A stretch of 64,000 nucleotides of DNA from Hydractinia symbiolongicarpus (lineage: Eukaryota > Cnidaria > Hydrozoa > Anthoathecata > Hydractiniidae): positions 15,731,001 through 15,795,000 of the forward strand of contig NC_079888.1 in the NCBI RefSeq assembly GCF_029227915.1, read 5' to 3'. Below, in pieces: positions 32,190 through 45,202 of this stretch. Each line of letters starts with the position of its first letter. Position 1 is the first letter of the stretch. Both the position numbers and the translations under genes were made by a program. The notes beneath the pieces are model-generated. The model was not told where the DNA came from, searched no databases, and saw only the letters and a list, made by a program, of their open reading frames with translations.

Positions 32190-35100
32190 CTAATACCCTC
32201 CACAACCTCCTCTTCCTTCTAAACATGATTGTTTCGAGTTGTCTGGACTTTTACACGAGTCTCTGTTGCTATCACTGCACAATACAACCCATCCCTGACA
32301 TGACCACAAGAAGTGATAATCACATTGACATGCCATTCCTTTCGGTGCTTTTTTCACGATTTTGCAACCACCAGAAAAATAATCGCAATCACATGATTCG
32401 TAGTTGCTGTTAGATGTCACTGTCTCACTTGATGTTGCGGGTGGAATAATATCAGATGGTGTAGCAAGTTTTATTTTTTTGTTTTTCACGATATTTGCCA
32501 GTGTGCCAGGGTAATTTGTAATGATGCCTGTGAAATAATTTGTGTACCAATCAAGAGTAGAGTGTCTGTCCACGCTCCAAGTGTATGTCATCCCCCAGAC
32601 ACCTAAAACAAAGTAGTTTTTTAGAGTCCGTTGTTATTGAGGCAAAAAAGGTACCGGAGTAGCTCACTGTTGTGACTTCTTAAAAATAGTGACCTACAGT
32701 CATAATAAACCCGAAAAAGTAATTTTCCAATCGTAGTAAACAAGTGAAAAATAACATGAAATAACAATAATGTTTCTTGTACCATAAACTCTTTGTTGTT
32801 TTTGAAACTGAACTTGCCCGACATGTTGGTGCTTTTTTCTGTTTTGACGAAATTTGACACATTAACCCTTAGACGGCGGATTCTGTGGATCTACTGAAAA
32901 TCGAGCAAAAAAAACAGTCCTACAGTACGAGCACCATAGCTCATGAGGAGTAAGTTAATATGGAACGTGCTTTCCTTGTCTTTAAAAGATGATTAGCTGG
33001 GCTATCCAACAGAAGCATACATGAAATATTCAATTCCTTTCCTTAATCACTAGCGGAAACTCATATTTTGGAAAGCTAATTATCTTTTAGCCAAAAAGTT
33101 TTTTCAAAGGCCATTTATAGATTCTAAGTCTTGAACAAAAAATAACATAGTCGTGGCATCAAAACGTTTTTTTTGTCACCTAAATACCATTTCAGCCATA
33201 TTCAGGCCTGGCTTTTTAGGAAAACAGAGGTGCTAAAAGGCTCTCCGTTTAAATGATGCACATGTTATCACATTGGAGGACGATTAGGTCACAAAAAAGC
33301 TTAAAAGTCTAAATTGCTCCATAAAAGATAAAAAGGCTAAAATATCATTTTAGAATTGCTAACAAGGATATTTAAAAAAAGAATTTGTTCGATATTCTTC
33401 CTTACCGCCTGTTAGCTAGTAAGACACCATGATAAAATTAGGTGTTCCACTTGGAATAGAGTTAAGAATGGTTTAGTCAACCAAATCATGTTCCTGCAAT
33501 ATGTTTCGAGTAGGTTAGAATAACCATTGTAATTCAATGTATAAGGATAATTTGACAGGCTTACCTTTCACTTTGTTTAGTGCTGCTAAATGCGACAACT
33601 TCTTGTTTGCTACATTCCTTGGTGAACAAGCACTTTCTCCAACATTATAAACAATATTTTTGTTTTCCAAGACATCAAGCTTTGATTTTGTCTGTGCCAT
33701 ATCTTCTTGATCAATTGTGAAATGGATCTTGTTTTTGTGTTTTGAATTTGCTTTCGAAATTGCTGTGATGTATGGAAGGGATGAAAATTTCCCAGCTCCG
33801 AAAATCACTTCACCTTGAAATCCTTTTTCAAAAAGTTCTTTTTCGACAAGAGCTACAACCTAGTTCAAAATACTTAAAATGTACACATGCGCATGCCAAC
33901 GACAATAATAAATTCAATAATGTAGATTATTCTTGATAAGTGATTTGCGTATGAAGCCGAAGTACAAAACTATGGAAGACAAGACCTTTTTCCTTTGCAA
34001 TTCTACGTAAGAGGAGAAGGCCAACTCATGAAAGGTTAAAGTAAAAGGTCAACGTATCACCTTTTTGGCTGCTTTTTGTTGCATCGCTTTGTTTAAAGAA
34101 CCTATTTTGCTATCTATCAAGACCATTGCCATGCTTTCTTGCTGAGCTAGAAAAAAATGACGGAAAAAAATAATAAAATTGTCAGCATAACAAAATGTTT
34201 TTTTTTTTTTTTTGTTATCTACGTTTGCACATACAACGGTTTAAGATTTTTAATGGTGAATACACCACTATTATCATCAATCATTTTCACCATCATCATA
34301 AAGAACATCATTAGGAATACTACTCACCTAAAAGATTCAGTAATTCCTTTGGTTTACTGCTTGCATCGCATGGATATTTTGAAGTCTTTTCGAGTTGCAC
34401 ACAGACGCTGTTTGGGTATAATATATAACAGCCTCCTCTGTAATAAATAACAAAAGATTTATCATCATTTGGCATACTTAAGAAATATTGTTGATTTGCA
34501 GAACTGCTGCAATACTAGCAATGAATATAATTCCAATATTTCGTGGGTAACGTTAACAAAAACTACCACTCGGAAAAAGTAAGAAACTGTCCAGCAGAAG
34601 TCAATTATCAAAAAATTATAACTCTGTTTAAACAGGTTGTTAGTTTGTTGTATGAATCTGAAGATTTTCCATTTTATCAGGTTTTAGGTGAGGATTTCAA
34701 AAATCACATTTATTTTGGTTAAAAAGGTTAGGAAGTAGCAGCAGTGAATTAAAGATAACTAATTCTTAATTGTCATATTTTGCACAAATTCTGCAATGGT
34801 AAATTTACAGACGGACAATCCCATTTTTACTGACAAATAAACAGAAGTGGTGGTTCATGCTGATCTACTTTGCGCATCACTAACACGCAGGGAGCAGAAT
34901 TCGATCCGCGGTCCGCAGAAGTAGGAACTGCAGACGAACCCACTACACTGCGTGCGGCAATATGTTAGTGTTGAACGCTGATGTTTATTTGGATGGTGTG
35001 TATAGGTGATTGTTTATCATGGCACGCATACGTGTGTACATTCTCAACAGAGAAGAAGTGGTGGTTTATCATGTAAATTTTAAACTCACGCTGGACACAT

Positions 35101-36346
35101 GCACGAACAATCACATGGAGAACCGTGATAGAATTTTAACGGAACACCGTTCTCATCAAACTTTAAATCAATCTCCACTGAGTTGGCTCCTTTTTCAACT
35201 GCCCATAAAACAGAATCTTTATTGTTGGTCATATGAGCGATATTGTAGAATCCTTCTGCTCCTACGACAGTATAGAATAAAGAAAATCAGTGGCAGATGA
35301 CGCATAGTATGTTATCAAGTTACATTGAATGCTTGTCGATTGTCAGCCAGCAAAAACATTTGCCAAGACAAAATGACACCTGTTTAAACAAAAGAATAGT
35401 CAAAATATTTCAAAATCAGTCACATTTTAGGAATCACTATGCTGCCCGGGTTATATTTATATAGAAAGGGTTGCGGAGCAGGGTTCCCTAGGTTTGCAAG
35501 CGAAAAAAATTGCAAATAAAAACAAAGTCTCCACGTGCTCAAATTTATCCGATCAAATGATTTTATTTTTGCAAAATCTATGAAAGTTTAATTTGATGAA
35601 ATATGTACCAGGGCTTCGTCATTAACAGTACCGCAGTGCGTTCCAGGACGTAATATGTTATGGGCCAATGGCATATACTTTGTTTAAAACCTATGTGTTA
35701 AAAAATTCTAAAAAATGATTAACATAAAAAGAATGGTATCCGGTCAAGCATTTAAAATAAATGGAATTCTTACGAAGGAGCCTAAGAAGTTGTTCTAGGT
35801 ATTTGCACATCTTTTTGAGAAATCCTGATCCTTTTTGAGAATTCGGAGTTTCACTACTTATGCAAGACATCATCACCACTGTTATATCACTCAAGCTACT
35901 TAGCTAGGAGTGAGGTTTTCTTTTAACAGTTTTAATAAGGAATGTAGGGTTAGAAATGTTTTTAGCCATTCAATTTTGTATTTTAAGCCTTAACATAGAT
36001 TAGGAAAACAGTAGACAGCTTGTAAAAGATTGTTTAGTCGTCTTTAAAGTTGGCATTTCGAAGAAGTAATTATAACATATCCTCAAAAATCAGCGGTGAA
36101 GTGTTTTTCACATAAAAAACGTTCATTGTACTATATAGTTTGTGATGACAAAAGTGGTGATTGAACAAACGACTTTGAATTTAATATATCAAAAAGGATA
36201 ATGAAAAAGACGAAAGAAATAACTGTGTGACACTTAAAATACAATTGATTGAAGGCGAAATTTGTGGTAGTAAATAAAAAAATAAATATACCCTGTGTGG
36301 CTTTTGTGCAACACCAGCAGAGAATTAATAAAGTATATAATTCCAT
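32190..36346 (-). CDS. Secreted sphingomyelinase D/phospholipase D-like protein with Cys-rich tail, copy A
   Basis: Six exons: 36292-36346, 35090-35261, 34328-34437, 34061-34146, 33565-33859 and 32190-32602; 376 aa. Residues 1-18 are a signal peptide. The SMaseD/PLD fold (GDPD-like TIM barrel) is indicated by His28 in AHMTNN, Glu48 and Asp50 in GANSVEIDLKFD, and His64 in YHGSPCDC. These match the family's two catalytic histidines and metal ligands in order and spacing. TYTWSVD and GIITNYP lie near the barrel end, then LATPSD at the place of the family tail motif. The family cleaves choline from sphingomyelin or lysolipids, giving cyclic phosphates, outside the cell. Beyond the barrel is a Ser/Thr-rich linker and, at about 310-376, an added domain with ten cysteines that I cannot name. 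Members are venom enzymes in some spiders, but toxicity cannot be judged from sequence; digestion, defence or lipid turnover are equally possible. Confidence 0.9.
34881..34962 (-). mobile_element. tRNA-derived SINE head in intron 2 of copy A
   Basis: On the minus strand TAGTGGGTTCG (A-box-like) and GGATCGAATTC (B-box) are about 35 nt apart. It is absent from the corresponding intron of copy B, so it was inserted after the duplication or lost in B. Confidence 0.5.
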
Positions 36347-36487
36347 TCTCTTAAACCTAAAAAGTTTTAAAAAATTGATACAAACAAGATAATTATATAG
36401 CAGTCATGAGAAGAACATCAACATTTTCAAGAATGTACATTTGATTTGTTTTTTATATTTACATATTTTAACAAGTTTATATTTAAT

Positions 36488-36805
36488 TCATGAAAACGGT
36501 TGAACAATTTGTCGCAGTTGAATAAATTAATACAGAACGGCTACTGTGAATTTGATGTATGTTTGTTGATGAAATAGATAAAAACTGTTTTATATTCTAA
36601 CAAATAATAGACCAGCCTCAATTCCATTAGCTAGCCATCAACCCACATCATTTAAGAGAAATTTAGTTTCTTATGATCTAAAACTAAGTACTACCGCTTC
36701 TGTGTTTGTTTTCTTTGAATATACTACCATGTAAATAAAGATTGCTTAAACATTGCTTTAGTTGAATAATTTAATACAGAACCCTTACTGTGAATTTGAT
36801 GTATT
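36488..36805. repeat. Upstream repeated box of copy A
   Basis: An 80-bp box (TTGAACAATTTGTCGCAGTT and, further on, GAACGGCTACTGTGAATTTG) starts about 140 bp upstream of the start codon. A shortened copy (36757-36805) follows after about 240 bp. The whole 300-bp segment recurs upstream of copy B at 45543-45842 with few changes. Confidence 0.75.
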
Positions 36806-39800
36806 GTTTTTAATGTATTATTGATGCATTATTTTAAACTATTTTTATCCTCAAGACTAAATGTAACTTTCGCAAAACGATTTCACGAATTTATAAAGTG
36901 CTGTTTTAGCTTGACCGAAAAATATAATTTCTATAAAGGTTTTAGCTTGTTGCAGGAAAGCTATTCCTTGAAAATAAATGTATATTTATAACAAAGCTCT
37001 CTAACTGTATATGTTACACCCTCTGCAAGAATGCTTGGCACAGTTAACCTGTACGTGTTACGGATGCAAGGGCGGACACAATGATTCACATGAACATCGC
37101 TATAATATGTAAATATAAATATAAATATAAATATACGGTAAACAATATAACTTCCGATAAATACAAGCAAGGTAAATAACTACACAAAACTAAACAAACT
37201 ACACGACAAATATTCACTTTACAAACAATACGTATACCAACGCTAACAAGTACTTTACGTAACATCACAGCCTGAGGCTAAAATACATACCCGCCCAGAA
37301 TACCTCCCGCGGAAAACGCACATAGGACACTAAGCAACCAACGACCAGGGGAGAATCATAATTACGAACGGTGACTACTAGCATGACTTCACACAAACGA
37401 AACTACGAAGGATTGCAGACACGGAATTACGAACACAATACTACTTAACAACGTAGCACATAGAAACACATGAATATAAACGGCAATCGAACACTGTGGC
37501 AAACGCCAACACCTATACAAACACAAATACAACAAATAACGAATCAACAAAATCAATTACAAATAAACCCTTACTAAACGACGTTAACACCACCGCCAAA
37601 TATCCGTAAAACTGTAAGCTGTATAGGTACCTTTAAATTCAAACTTAAAAACTTTCAATTTAAGCAAACTTTATCATAAGCCTCTAACATAGAGCTTCTT
37701 TCTTTACTAATTTTACCATTCGCAGTACACATTTTCAAAACAACAACCCAGTTGTAACGGCAACAATTAACGATCGTCAAAAAAAGACAGCCTATTTATA
37801 CATATATAACTATACCCAGGGAAAGCCAGAAGAGTGTTTGTCCAGACGCGCGCGCGGAAGAACTGATATGTTTATGCAACAATGCAATACCTCCTAGCTT
37901 GTACCTGACTTTATGACATATTTTTTAATGTCTGGTCAATACTATAATGCTCGCCCAACGTTTCTCAGCCTTTCCAAATTGTAGCAGTAAATAGCATATT
38001 TTTATATTTTTAAAGATCTCAAGATGCCTTAAAAATAGTTACACTATTTCATTTCTCTAATGTAAATTTATAACAAGAAGCAAACTCTGGTGTGGTAATA
38101 AGGGGACGTCGCATAGACTTTACTGCCCCTGGACTCGTTTTGCTGAATTTTTTATATTTGCATTGTTTTGCGAAGTATCGTTTGGTACTAAGCGAATATT
38201 TATTCGAAGTTCACCAAAAGATTAAAAAAAGTAGAAGACAGAAAAGACCAGACAACAAGACTTAACACGTGTGAGGTGAGGTGATGTGAGAATACGCTCT
38301 TATTATTATTTTCTGTATAAGCTATAGTTAGCTAAAAAATGTTACTGATGCATATCTTGTGACAACAACTAGCTAGCTTGGTAAGAAATAAGTGATAAAT
38401 ATATATTTTGCATTTTTAACTAGTATAGCTAGCTAACTGGCTATTAAGTAATGTATGTTGCTATAAATAACAAGTAAATAAATAACTAATTTGCTAAATT
38501 GCCTAGCTGTAGCTATAACGTAAAATCACGTCCGACAAATTAGTTAAGGAAGTTCTCCATGGTTAAGGTAAAATTTTCCTTGAAATCCAAGATCTTCAGA
38601 TGGGCCACAACTTTACTATGTCAGACAGGAGTGTTTTCTCTCGGAAAAGATAGAGGGCTTTGTGACGATCTAAAGGTAATCAAGACAAATCAGTATTTGA
38701 CCTGCAAACACATATCATACATACACAGAAGGTGGAGTTTGGTGTTACAGCGGAAAAAAATAATGTAGGATTTTTTTACCTGTTTAAATTGAGATGTATT
38801 AAAAAATTGTTGTTTAATAATGTCGGCTCTGGTAAAATTTTGTGACTTTTCATACAAATGGCTTATCATCAGGGCGTGCGATTTCCACTTCGAATCAATG
38901 ATTATTTTTGTGCGTACCTTAATTAGGCAATTGTCAGAAAAATTAGGCTCAAATATTCTGCTGATTTGGAGCTGTGTGCCCATTTAACAATGTTACTTTT
39001 GTTAGCAGTTGATAAGATATTAAATATTTGAATGAATACCAAAGTGGTAACGACTGGCAGTATTTGAAATAAAGTTTCAGATCTCCGATTAAAATTTTTG
39101 TTGCTGTCGTTGTTTAACAAAACATTTGAAATAATGTTTCACCAGCTCTGATATATTTCGAGGCGTATTTTAACCAGCTAGTTTGACCAGTTGCTTTGCA
39201 GATGAATTTATTTGGACTAACTTTTTTACTGTATTGGTTAAAATTATCAGCTGGTTACGGTTTTTGGTCGCTTACATAGCTTCCATTTAAGTTTGCGTTT
39301 TGTTTTTGATAGATATATGATTGCTGTTAGCTAGGCTCTTGTCTTCCACTAATACTTTAGGAGCAGAAACTTTCGCAACACGTGCAATTTTCCAAAATAG
39401 GAATTATCCATGGTTAAAAGTTTATTCTTTGCACGTGTTGCATTTAAGATTTCGTTGAAGGTGTGTGGTATGGTGTTACCTCCTTAGTAATAAAAAGCAT
39501 TATATGGGTATCTTAAACGTCAAAAATCTCTGATTTTTTACCAATACAAGAATGCATGAAATAAACAGAAGTTCTTAGGACAAGTAAAAAAATGGTTAGG
39601 ACAAGAAAAAAAAGTTGTATTTATTATAATTAATCTGATGAGGTCTATTCATATTTCTAAACAAATATTTCTGTCATTGGTACATTATAATGTTCGTGTT
39701 TTTGTTGATTTATGAGATGAGTCTGTATGCTTTCTTGTGTTAAGGTTTGAAACGCATTTCTTTGTAAAATGTCATATGTAAATTTGAATTTATTCTATTC

Positions 39801-40448
39801 AACGCACTCTTTTACTTATTTAGTGAACTTCCAGTTTGAGGACTTCCAGAAACTGCGTGAATTAAACTTGCATTCCATATATCTTATGGCCAATATATAT
39901 GCAAATTTTGCATTGCTCAACTCATTCAAACATTTGAATAAAGAAGTATTTTAATCAATCACTTTGTCTAACCATTCTTTAACAATCTAAAAATCTCAAA
40001 ATATAAAAATTCCCCATCGGAATAATGGTATTACTTCAAGAAATGAGTATCAATTACAGAAAGACTAATAATCTTTAAGCTACGGAACAAAATTTAACAG
40101 ATTCTTAAATCCTAAAATTTCAGGCTAATAATTCATCATTTAAGGGTGAAGTTAAAAACTGGTATTTATAAAAGACCTCTATGAATAGACTGCTTGGTTT
40201 TTTTTGCATTATTTTTCCCTATTAAAAACAAATTTTTCTAAAATTTCCTGCAAGCAACTATACGCACAAAAAAGTATTCACTAACGTTACCGTTTTAATG
40301 TCTCGCCAACTTGTATCTCAAATGCGATGGCTGTTCTAATTTTAAATTTAATGTGACAAATTTTTCTAATTTGTACTGTATTTCAATCTTTTTATAGAGG
40401 AGAGGACACAAAGTCAAAAAATATATATATATTTAAGTCGAAGCAATC

Positions 40449-40454
40449 TTTATT
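40449..40454 (-). terminator. Poly(A) signal of SMaseD-like copy B
   Basis: AATAAA on the minus strand, 39 nt past the stop, in 3' flank conserved with copy A. Confidence 0.6.
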
Positions 40455-40492
40455 CTAACAAAAATACATCTCTGTTCACGATAGCGATAGTT

Positions 40493-43400
40493 CTAATATC
40501 CTTCACAATCTCCTCTTCCTTCTAAGCATGATTGTTTCGATTTGTTTGGATTTTTGCACGTGTCTGTGTTCCTATCACTGCACATTACAACCCATCCCTG
40601 ACACGCACGAAAAATGTAATTGTCACATTGGCACGCCATTCCTTTTGGTGCTTTTTTCACGATCTTGCAACCACTGGAAGCGTAATCACAATCACATGAT
40701 TCGTAGTTGCTGTTAGATGTCACTGTCTCACTTGATAATGCGGGTGGAATAATATCAGATGGTGCAGCCAGTCTTATTTTTTTGTTTTTTACGATATCTG
40801 CCAGTATGCCAGGGTAATTTGTAATTATGCCTGTGAAATAATTTGTGTACCAATCAAGAGTAGAGTGTTTGTCCACGCTCCAAGTGTATGTCATCCCCCA
40901 GACACCTAAAACAAAAAAATAGTTTTTTAAAGTTCGTTGTTATTGAGGCAAGAAAGGTACCGGAATAGTTCACTTTTTTGGTTTCTCAAAAAAGGGAACC
41001 TCCAGTCAAAAAAAACTTGAATACAGTAACTTCCCAGTTGTGGTAAACAAGCGGAAAAAAAGAAGCCAAGACAATAGTAAAGCAGAGAAAATAAATTTCA
41101 AGTCATAATAAGTCAAAAAACAACAACTTTCCAACCATAATAAGGCAGAGAAAAATTAAAATTGTCCTTCATACGATCCTCCATCATCCTCGTTCCAAGC
41201 CTTTACTAAACCCGCTAGCGCGACGGCTTAAACAATTAGTAATTTCGCCGCCCGCCTGATGTCAAAGGCAAAAAAAGCTGGGGATGAGGTTGGATACTCC
41301 ATAATAGGCACAATTTTGTGCTCTTTACATTTAAAATCTTATTATAAGATTTAAATTAAACACTACAATTTATAATCTAATATACATCCCTTTATAGGTT
41401 GTGATAGGTACTATGTACCCAGACCACTTCTCAAATCCAAAATATTGTTTACGAGTGAGCATTTAGCTGTATTTATTATGTCGTATACAAATAGACCGAT
41501 CAAATCACTCGACGCTATCACCTATCATGCACAATAAGCAAATAAAACAAGGAACACACACGGAAGGTGCCCTTGAATTTTGTTTTTTAGGGCATGTATG
41601 AAAATCATATGAACAGGGACATGGTTGATAGAGTTAGTAGTTGGAATGAATTTTAATGTATTTCTTCTGTCGAGAAGGGGCGTTTATTTGAGACTGGACG
41701 TTCTAAACAATAATTTCTGCGACATTTTATGTGCGACAAAGAACTAATTTTATAAAGTTTTCTAGATTTAAAACGTTTTAGATATTTTTACTATCAGCGA
41801 TAGGTAAAATTATTGGTTAACCAAGTTGAATTCAATACTATTATTTCTAAATAAAATAATGTTTTGTGACAGTTCTTACCTTTATAAAAAAACTGATACA
41901 TTTACAACTAGTTGTTTCGTATGTTACACATAACCCATAACTGCTCATTTTAACAAAATTTCTTGCTTTTACACTTTTTATTAAGGATTAGCCCTTATCT
42001 TTGAGTGGATGGTATAATCTCCAAATAAGGAATGTCCAGTTGCAGACCCATTCCCTCCCCATCCCCTTCTTTCCTTTAAAACAATTAACGGAATGTGTAT
42101 TAAGCCATGTTTTGTAATGAGCATGTAAAGAAAGATAGAATAACTATTGTGATTCAATGTATAAGGATAATTTGACAGGCTTACCTTTCACTTTGTTTAA
42201 TGCTGCTAAATGCGACAACTTCTTGTTTGCTACATTCCTTGGTGAACAGGTACTTTCTCCAACGTTATAAACAATATTTTTGTTTTCCAAGACATCAAGC
42301 TTTGATTTTGTCTGTGCCATATCTTCTTGATCAATTGTGAAATGGATCTTGTCCTTATTGTCGGAATTCTCTTTTGAAATTGCTGTGATGTATGGAAGGG
42401 ATGTAAATTTACCAGCTCCAAAAATCACTTCACCTTGAAATCCTTCTCCAAACAATTCTTTTTCGACAAGAGCTACCACCTAGTGAAAAAAGTTAAAAAA
42501 GTTATAAATCTTAAATGGAAACACCATCGACTATAATATTAGCAGCACTAACAAATTGAGTTCAAATTTTCCTGGTTTTTTTGTGAAGTTTTCTTTCCTT
42601 GGTGGTAAATAAATTGCAGAATTCTTCTACGTTAGGAAAATATTTTGAGGGCAAAAATTTTCGCGGGCGGAAATTTTCGCGAGGATAAAAATTGCGAAAT
42701 TTCGCGAAGTTAATTCGACTTCTGGAAGAAATTTTACAGAAAAAACTTTCGCGAATTTTCCAAAATCTTTATTTTTGGGAACAAAAGCTTTCGCGAATGA
42801 CATTGAATTTTAATACAAAGCCATTTTTAAAGTTAGAGTTTTAGAGCCATTTTTCGGGCTGATTTTTTTTCGTTGTGTTTCTTTTATCCTTGTCCTCGGA
42901 ACCCTCGTTATTTAAGAGTTTTCGGCTTTTTAAACTTGGAAAAAATTGAAAAAAATTTTTCAGGAAAATAACTTTCGTGAATTTCAGGTTAAATTTCTTA
43001 CCGAGCAGAAATTTTCGCGAAAAAGGGTCAAAATCGCCAACATTTCTGCCCTTAAAATATTCGAGGCGTCACCTTTTTAGCCGCTTCTTGTTGCGTCGCT
43101 TCGTCCATAGAATCTATCTTGCTATCTATCAAGACCATTGCCATGCTTTCTTGTTGAGCTAGAAAAAAGTGACGGAAAAAAATAATAAAATATATCACAC
43201 ACACCGGCTTATAATTATCCAATAAAGAACATCCAACATCCTACATGATTAGAAATTTTACTTACCTAAAAGATTAAGCAATTCCTTAGGTTTACTGCTT
43301 GCATCACATGGATCACTTGCAGTCTTTTTAAGTTGCACACAGACGCTGTTTGGAAATATTTTATCACATCTTCCTCTGTAAAGAAATGTGAAAAAATATG

Positions 43401-45069
43401 TTACGACTTCTTTTATGAATGATTAAATGGGCCGCATGGTTATTGATAATGAAGAAACTCTTCATTGGTTGCGGTTTTTGAATTCTTAAAATACAGTAAA
43501 ATCAGAAAAAGTAGCCAATAGACAACTGTTAAACTTGTTTTTGCGAAGATACTTTTATACGTCAGTAAATATCAAATAAGACACTAAACTATAAGACACT
43601 AAAATTAACAAACTGGGAGATTTCGTTTAATGGGCAGTTGTAAGTATATTAGGTCCTTTTATGCCAATTAAAAAATATTTTTGATAATAATAATCATTAG
43701 CTGTTTTATGATCAAGGTGAAGTCGACAAAACATAACATTTCACACCTGGTTTGCTAAGGATAAATAAGTAGACAGATAAAATAAACAGATAGACACAAA
43801 CAACGTATATAAAATTTAATAAGTATAATGAGGTTATGGATTTATCACACTAACAGGTAAACAGAAGTAATAGTATTGTTATGTATATTTACATTGGACA
43901 CATGCACGAACAATCACATGGGAAACCGTGATGAAATTTTAACGGAACACCTTCCTCATCAAACTTTAAATCAATCTCCACTGAGTTGGCTCCTTTTTCG
44001 ACTGCCCATATAACAGATTCTTTGTTGTTGGTCATATGAGCGATATTGTAGAATCCCTCTGATCCTGAAACAGCATAAAATAGAAAAGATCAGTATGGGA
44101 AGTGTACAACGATTGCAAGGAGCTGATTAAAATTTTTGGATCTCTAAATACATTTATTTTGCTTAGTAATATTTTTGTTTTTAAACTTTGTGTATTTTAT
44201 CAGCAATAAAAAGTGGACGCGTATCACGTGATCAAAAGATGAAAAGAAGATTACTTAAATTCAGCAAGACCAAAATTCTTGTCATATTGACCGTTGCCAG
44301 TTTAGTTAGAACTTATGGCCAAAGCCATGAGCTGATTTCTAAATCCACACACGTGAATTCTTTTCTGCAGCCAACTGAAACATTTCTTGATTACTGAAAA
44401 TTTGGAATGAGTCAATATATTCACATCGGCTTTTTTTATATTTGCTTATCTCTATAGTCAGCGATGTATGGAGGTTAAGGTGTCAGGCTCATAGTCTTCA
44501 CCACGAAAATAAAACATTGACATAATGGGATGCTCATTCACTTAGAAGAATAAAATCTGATTCCCTCTTAAAGTTATTACTTCTGTATTTCGCCAGGACA
44601 AAAAAATAGCGGCCGGTCATGTGATCGATATAAGCCAACAAAAACGTCTGATATAAAGAAGAATTTACAATGCTAGGTATTTAGAAATCAAAGAAAAGTT
44701 CACGAGCAATTTTTAGTTTAACAAAAGAATAGCTAATTGTTTCAACGAAAGGAGTCATTCTTATGATTTAATCATTTGAGTACATTAATGCTAGATTGTG
44801 AAGTCATGTTTTTGAAGTTAGTGTTACGACAAAGGAATTCTAACGAATTATAACTTCATATCTTGAAAATTCAGCGATGAAGTCTTTTTCCCTCAAAAAT
44901 TCTGAAATCAATAAACAAAACACAAGAAGTCCCTAAAAAAGTTTAGTGAAAGATCTAACAAGCTGTCACCTATATATACAATTAATGAAAGGCAAGTAGA
45001 AAAATTGTATATACCCATTGTAGTTGCTATGCCAAGCCAGCAAACCAGTAAAATAATGTATAAATTCAT
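40493..45069 (-). CDS. Secreted sphingomyelinase D/phospholipase D-like protein with Cys-rich tail, copy B
   Basis: Six exons: 45015-45069, 43893-44064, 43266-43375, 43073-43158, 42185-42479 and 40493-40905. Every exon has the same length as in copy A, giving 376 aa. The signal peptide (1-18) has diverged strongly, while the catalytic positions His28, Glu48, Asp50 and His64 (FHHGFPCDC) are kept, as are CDCSCMCP and the ten C-terminal cysteines. In the last exon I count about 23 differences in 133 residues (roughly 83 percent identical), most in the Cys-rich tail. A MITE-like element fills intron 4 almost up to the splice donor (42636-43064). No frameshift or stop is seen, so both copies look functional. 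Role and caveats are as for copy A. Confidence 0.9.
42636..43064. mobile_element. MITE-like foldback element in intron 4 of copy B
   Basis: Terminal inverted repeats of about 22 bp: left AATATTTTGAGGGCAAAAAT, right (inverted) AATATTTTAAGGGCAGAAAT. The interior is dense in TTTTCGCGAA-type palindromes. The homologous intron of copy A is about 200 bp against about 590 bp here, and it lacks the element. The right end stops about 8-10 nt from the exon 4 splice donor. Confidence 0.75.
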
Positions 45070-45202
45070 TCTCCTTAACCTTAAAAGATAAAGCATCAAA
45101 ACATTGACACAAACAAGAGAATTGTCTAGCAGTACAGCCGTTATTAATAAAGAACATAGACATTTTAGAGAATGTACATTCATTATTTAATCATTTTACC
45201 TG

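Larger units (their letters stand above)
36347..40492. other. Spacer between the two SMaseD-like genes
   Basis: Begins with the 5' flank of copy A and ends with the 3' flank of copy B. Contains the repeated upstream boxes (36488-36805), an (AAATAT)n tract at about 37107-37135 and a strongly A/C-biased stretch at 37130-37600 on the plus strand. The rest is AT-rich with no recognised gene; small open frames at 38559-38768 and 38690-38983 are not supported. Confidence 0.6.

Noticed and set aside
32126-32413. 95-aa plus-strand frame
   Set aside because: It is the antisense shadow of the last exon of SMaseD-like copy A; the same shadow occurs at copy B.
38559-38768. 69-aa frame MVKVKFSLKSK
   Set aside because: No homology recalled, no splice context, AT-rich spacer.
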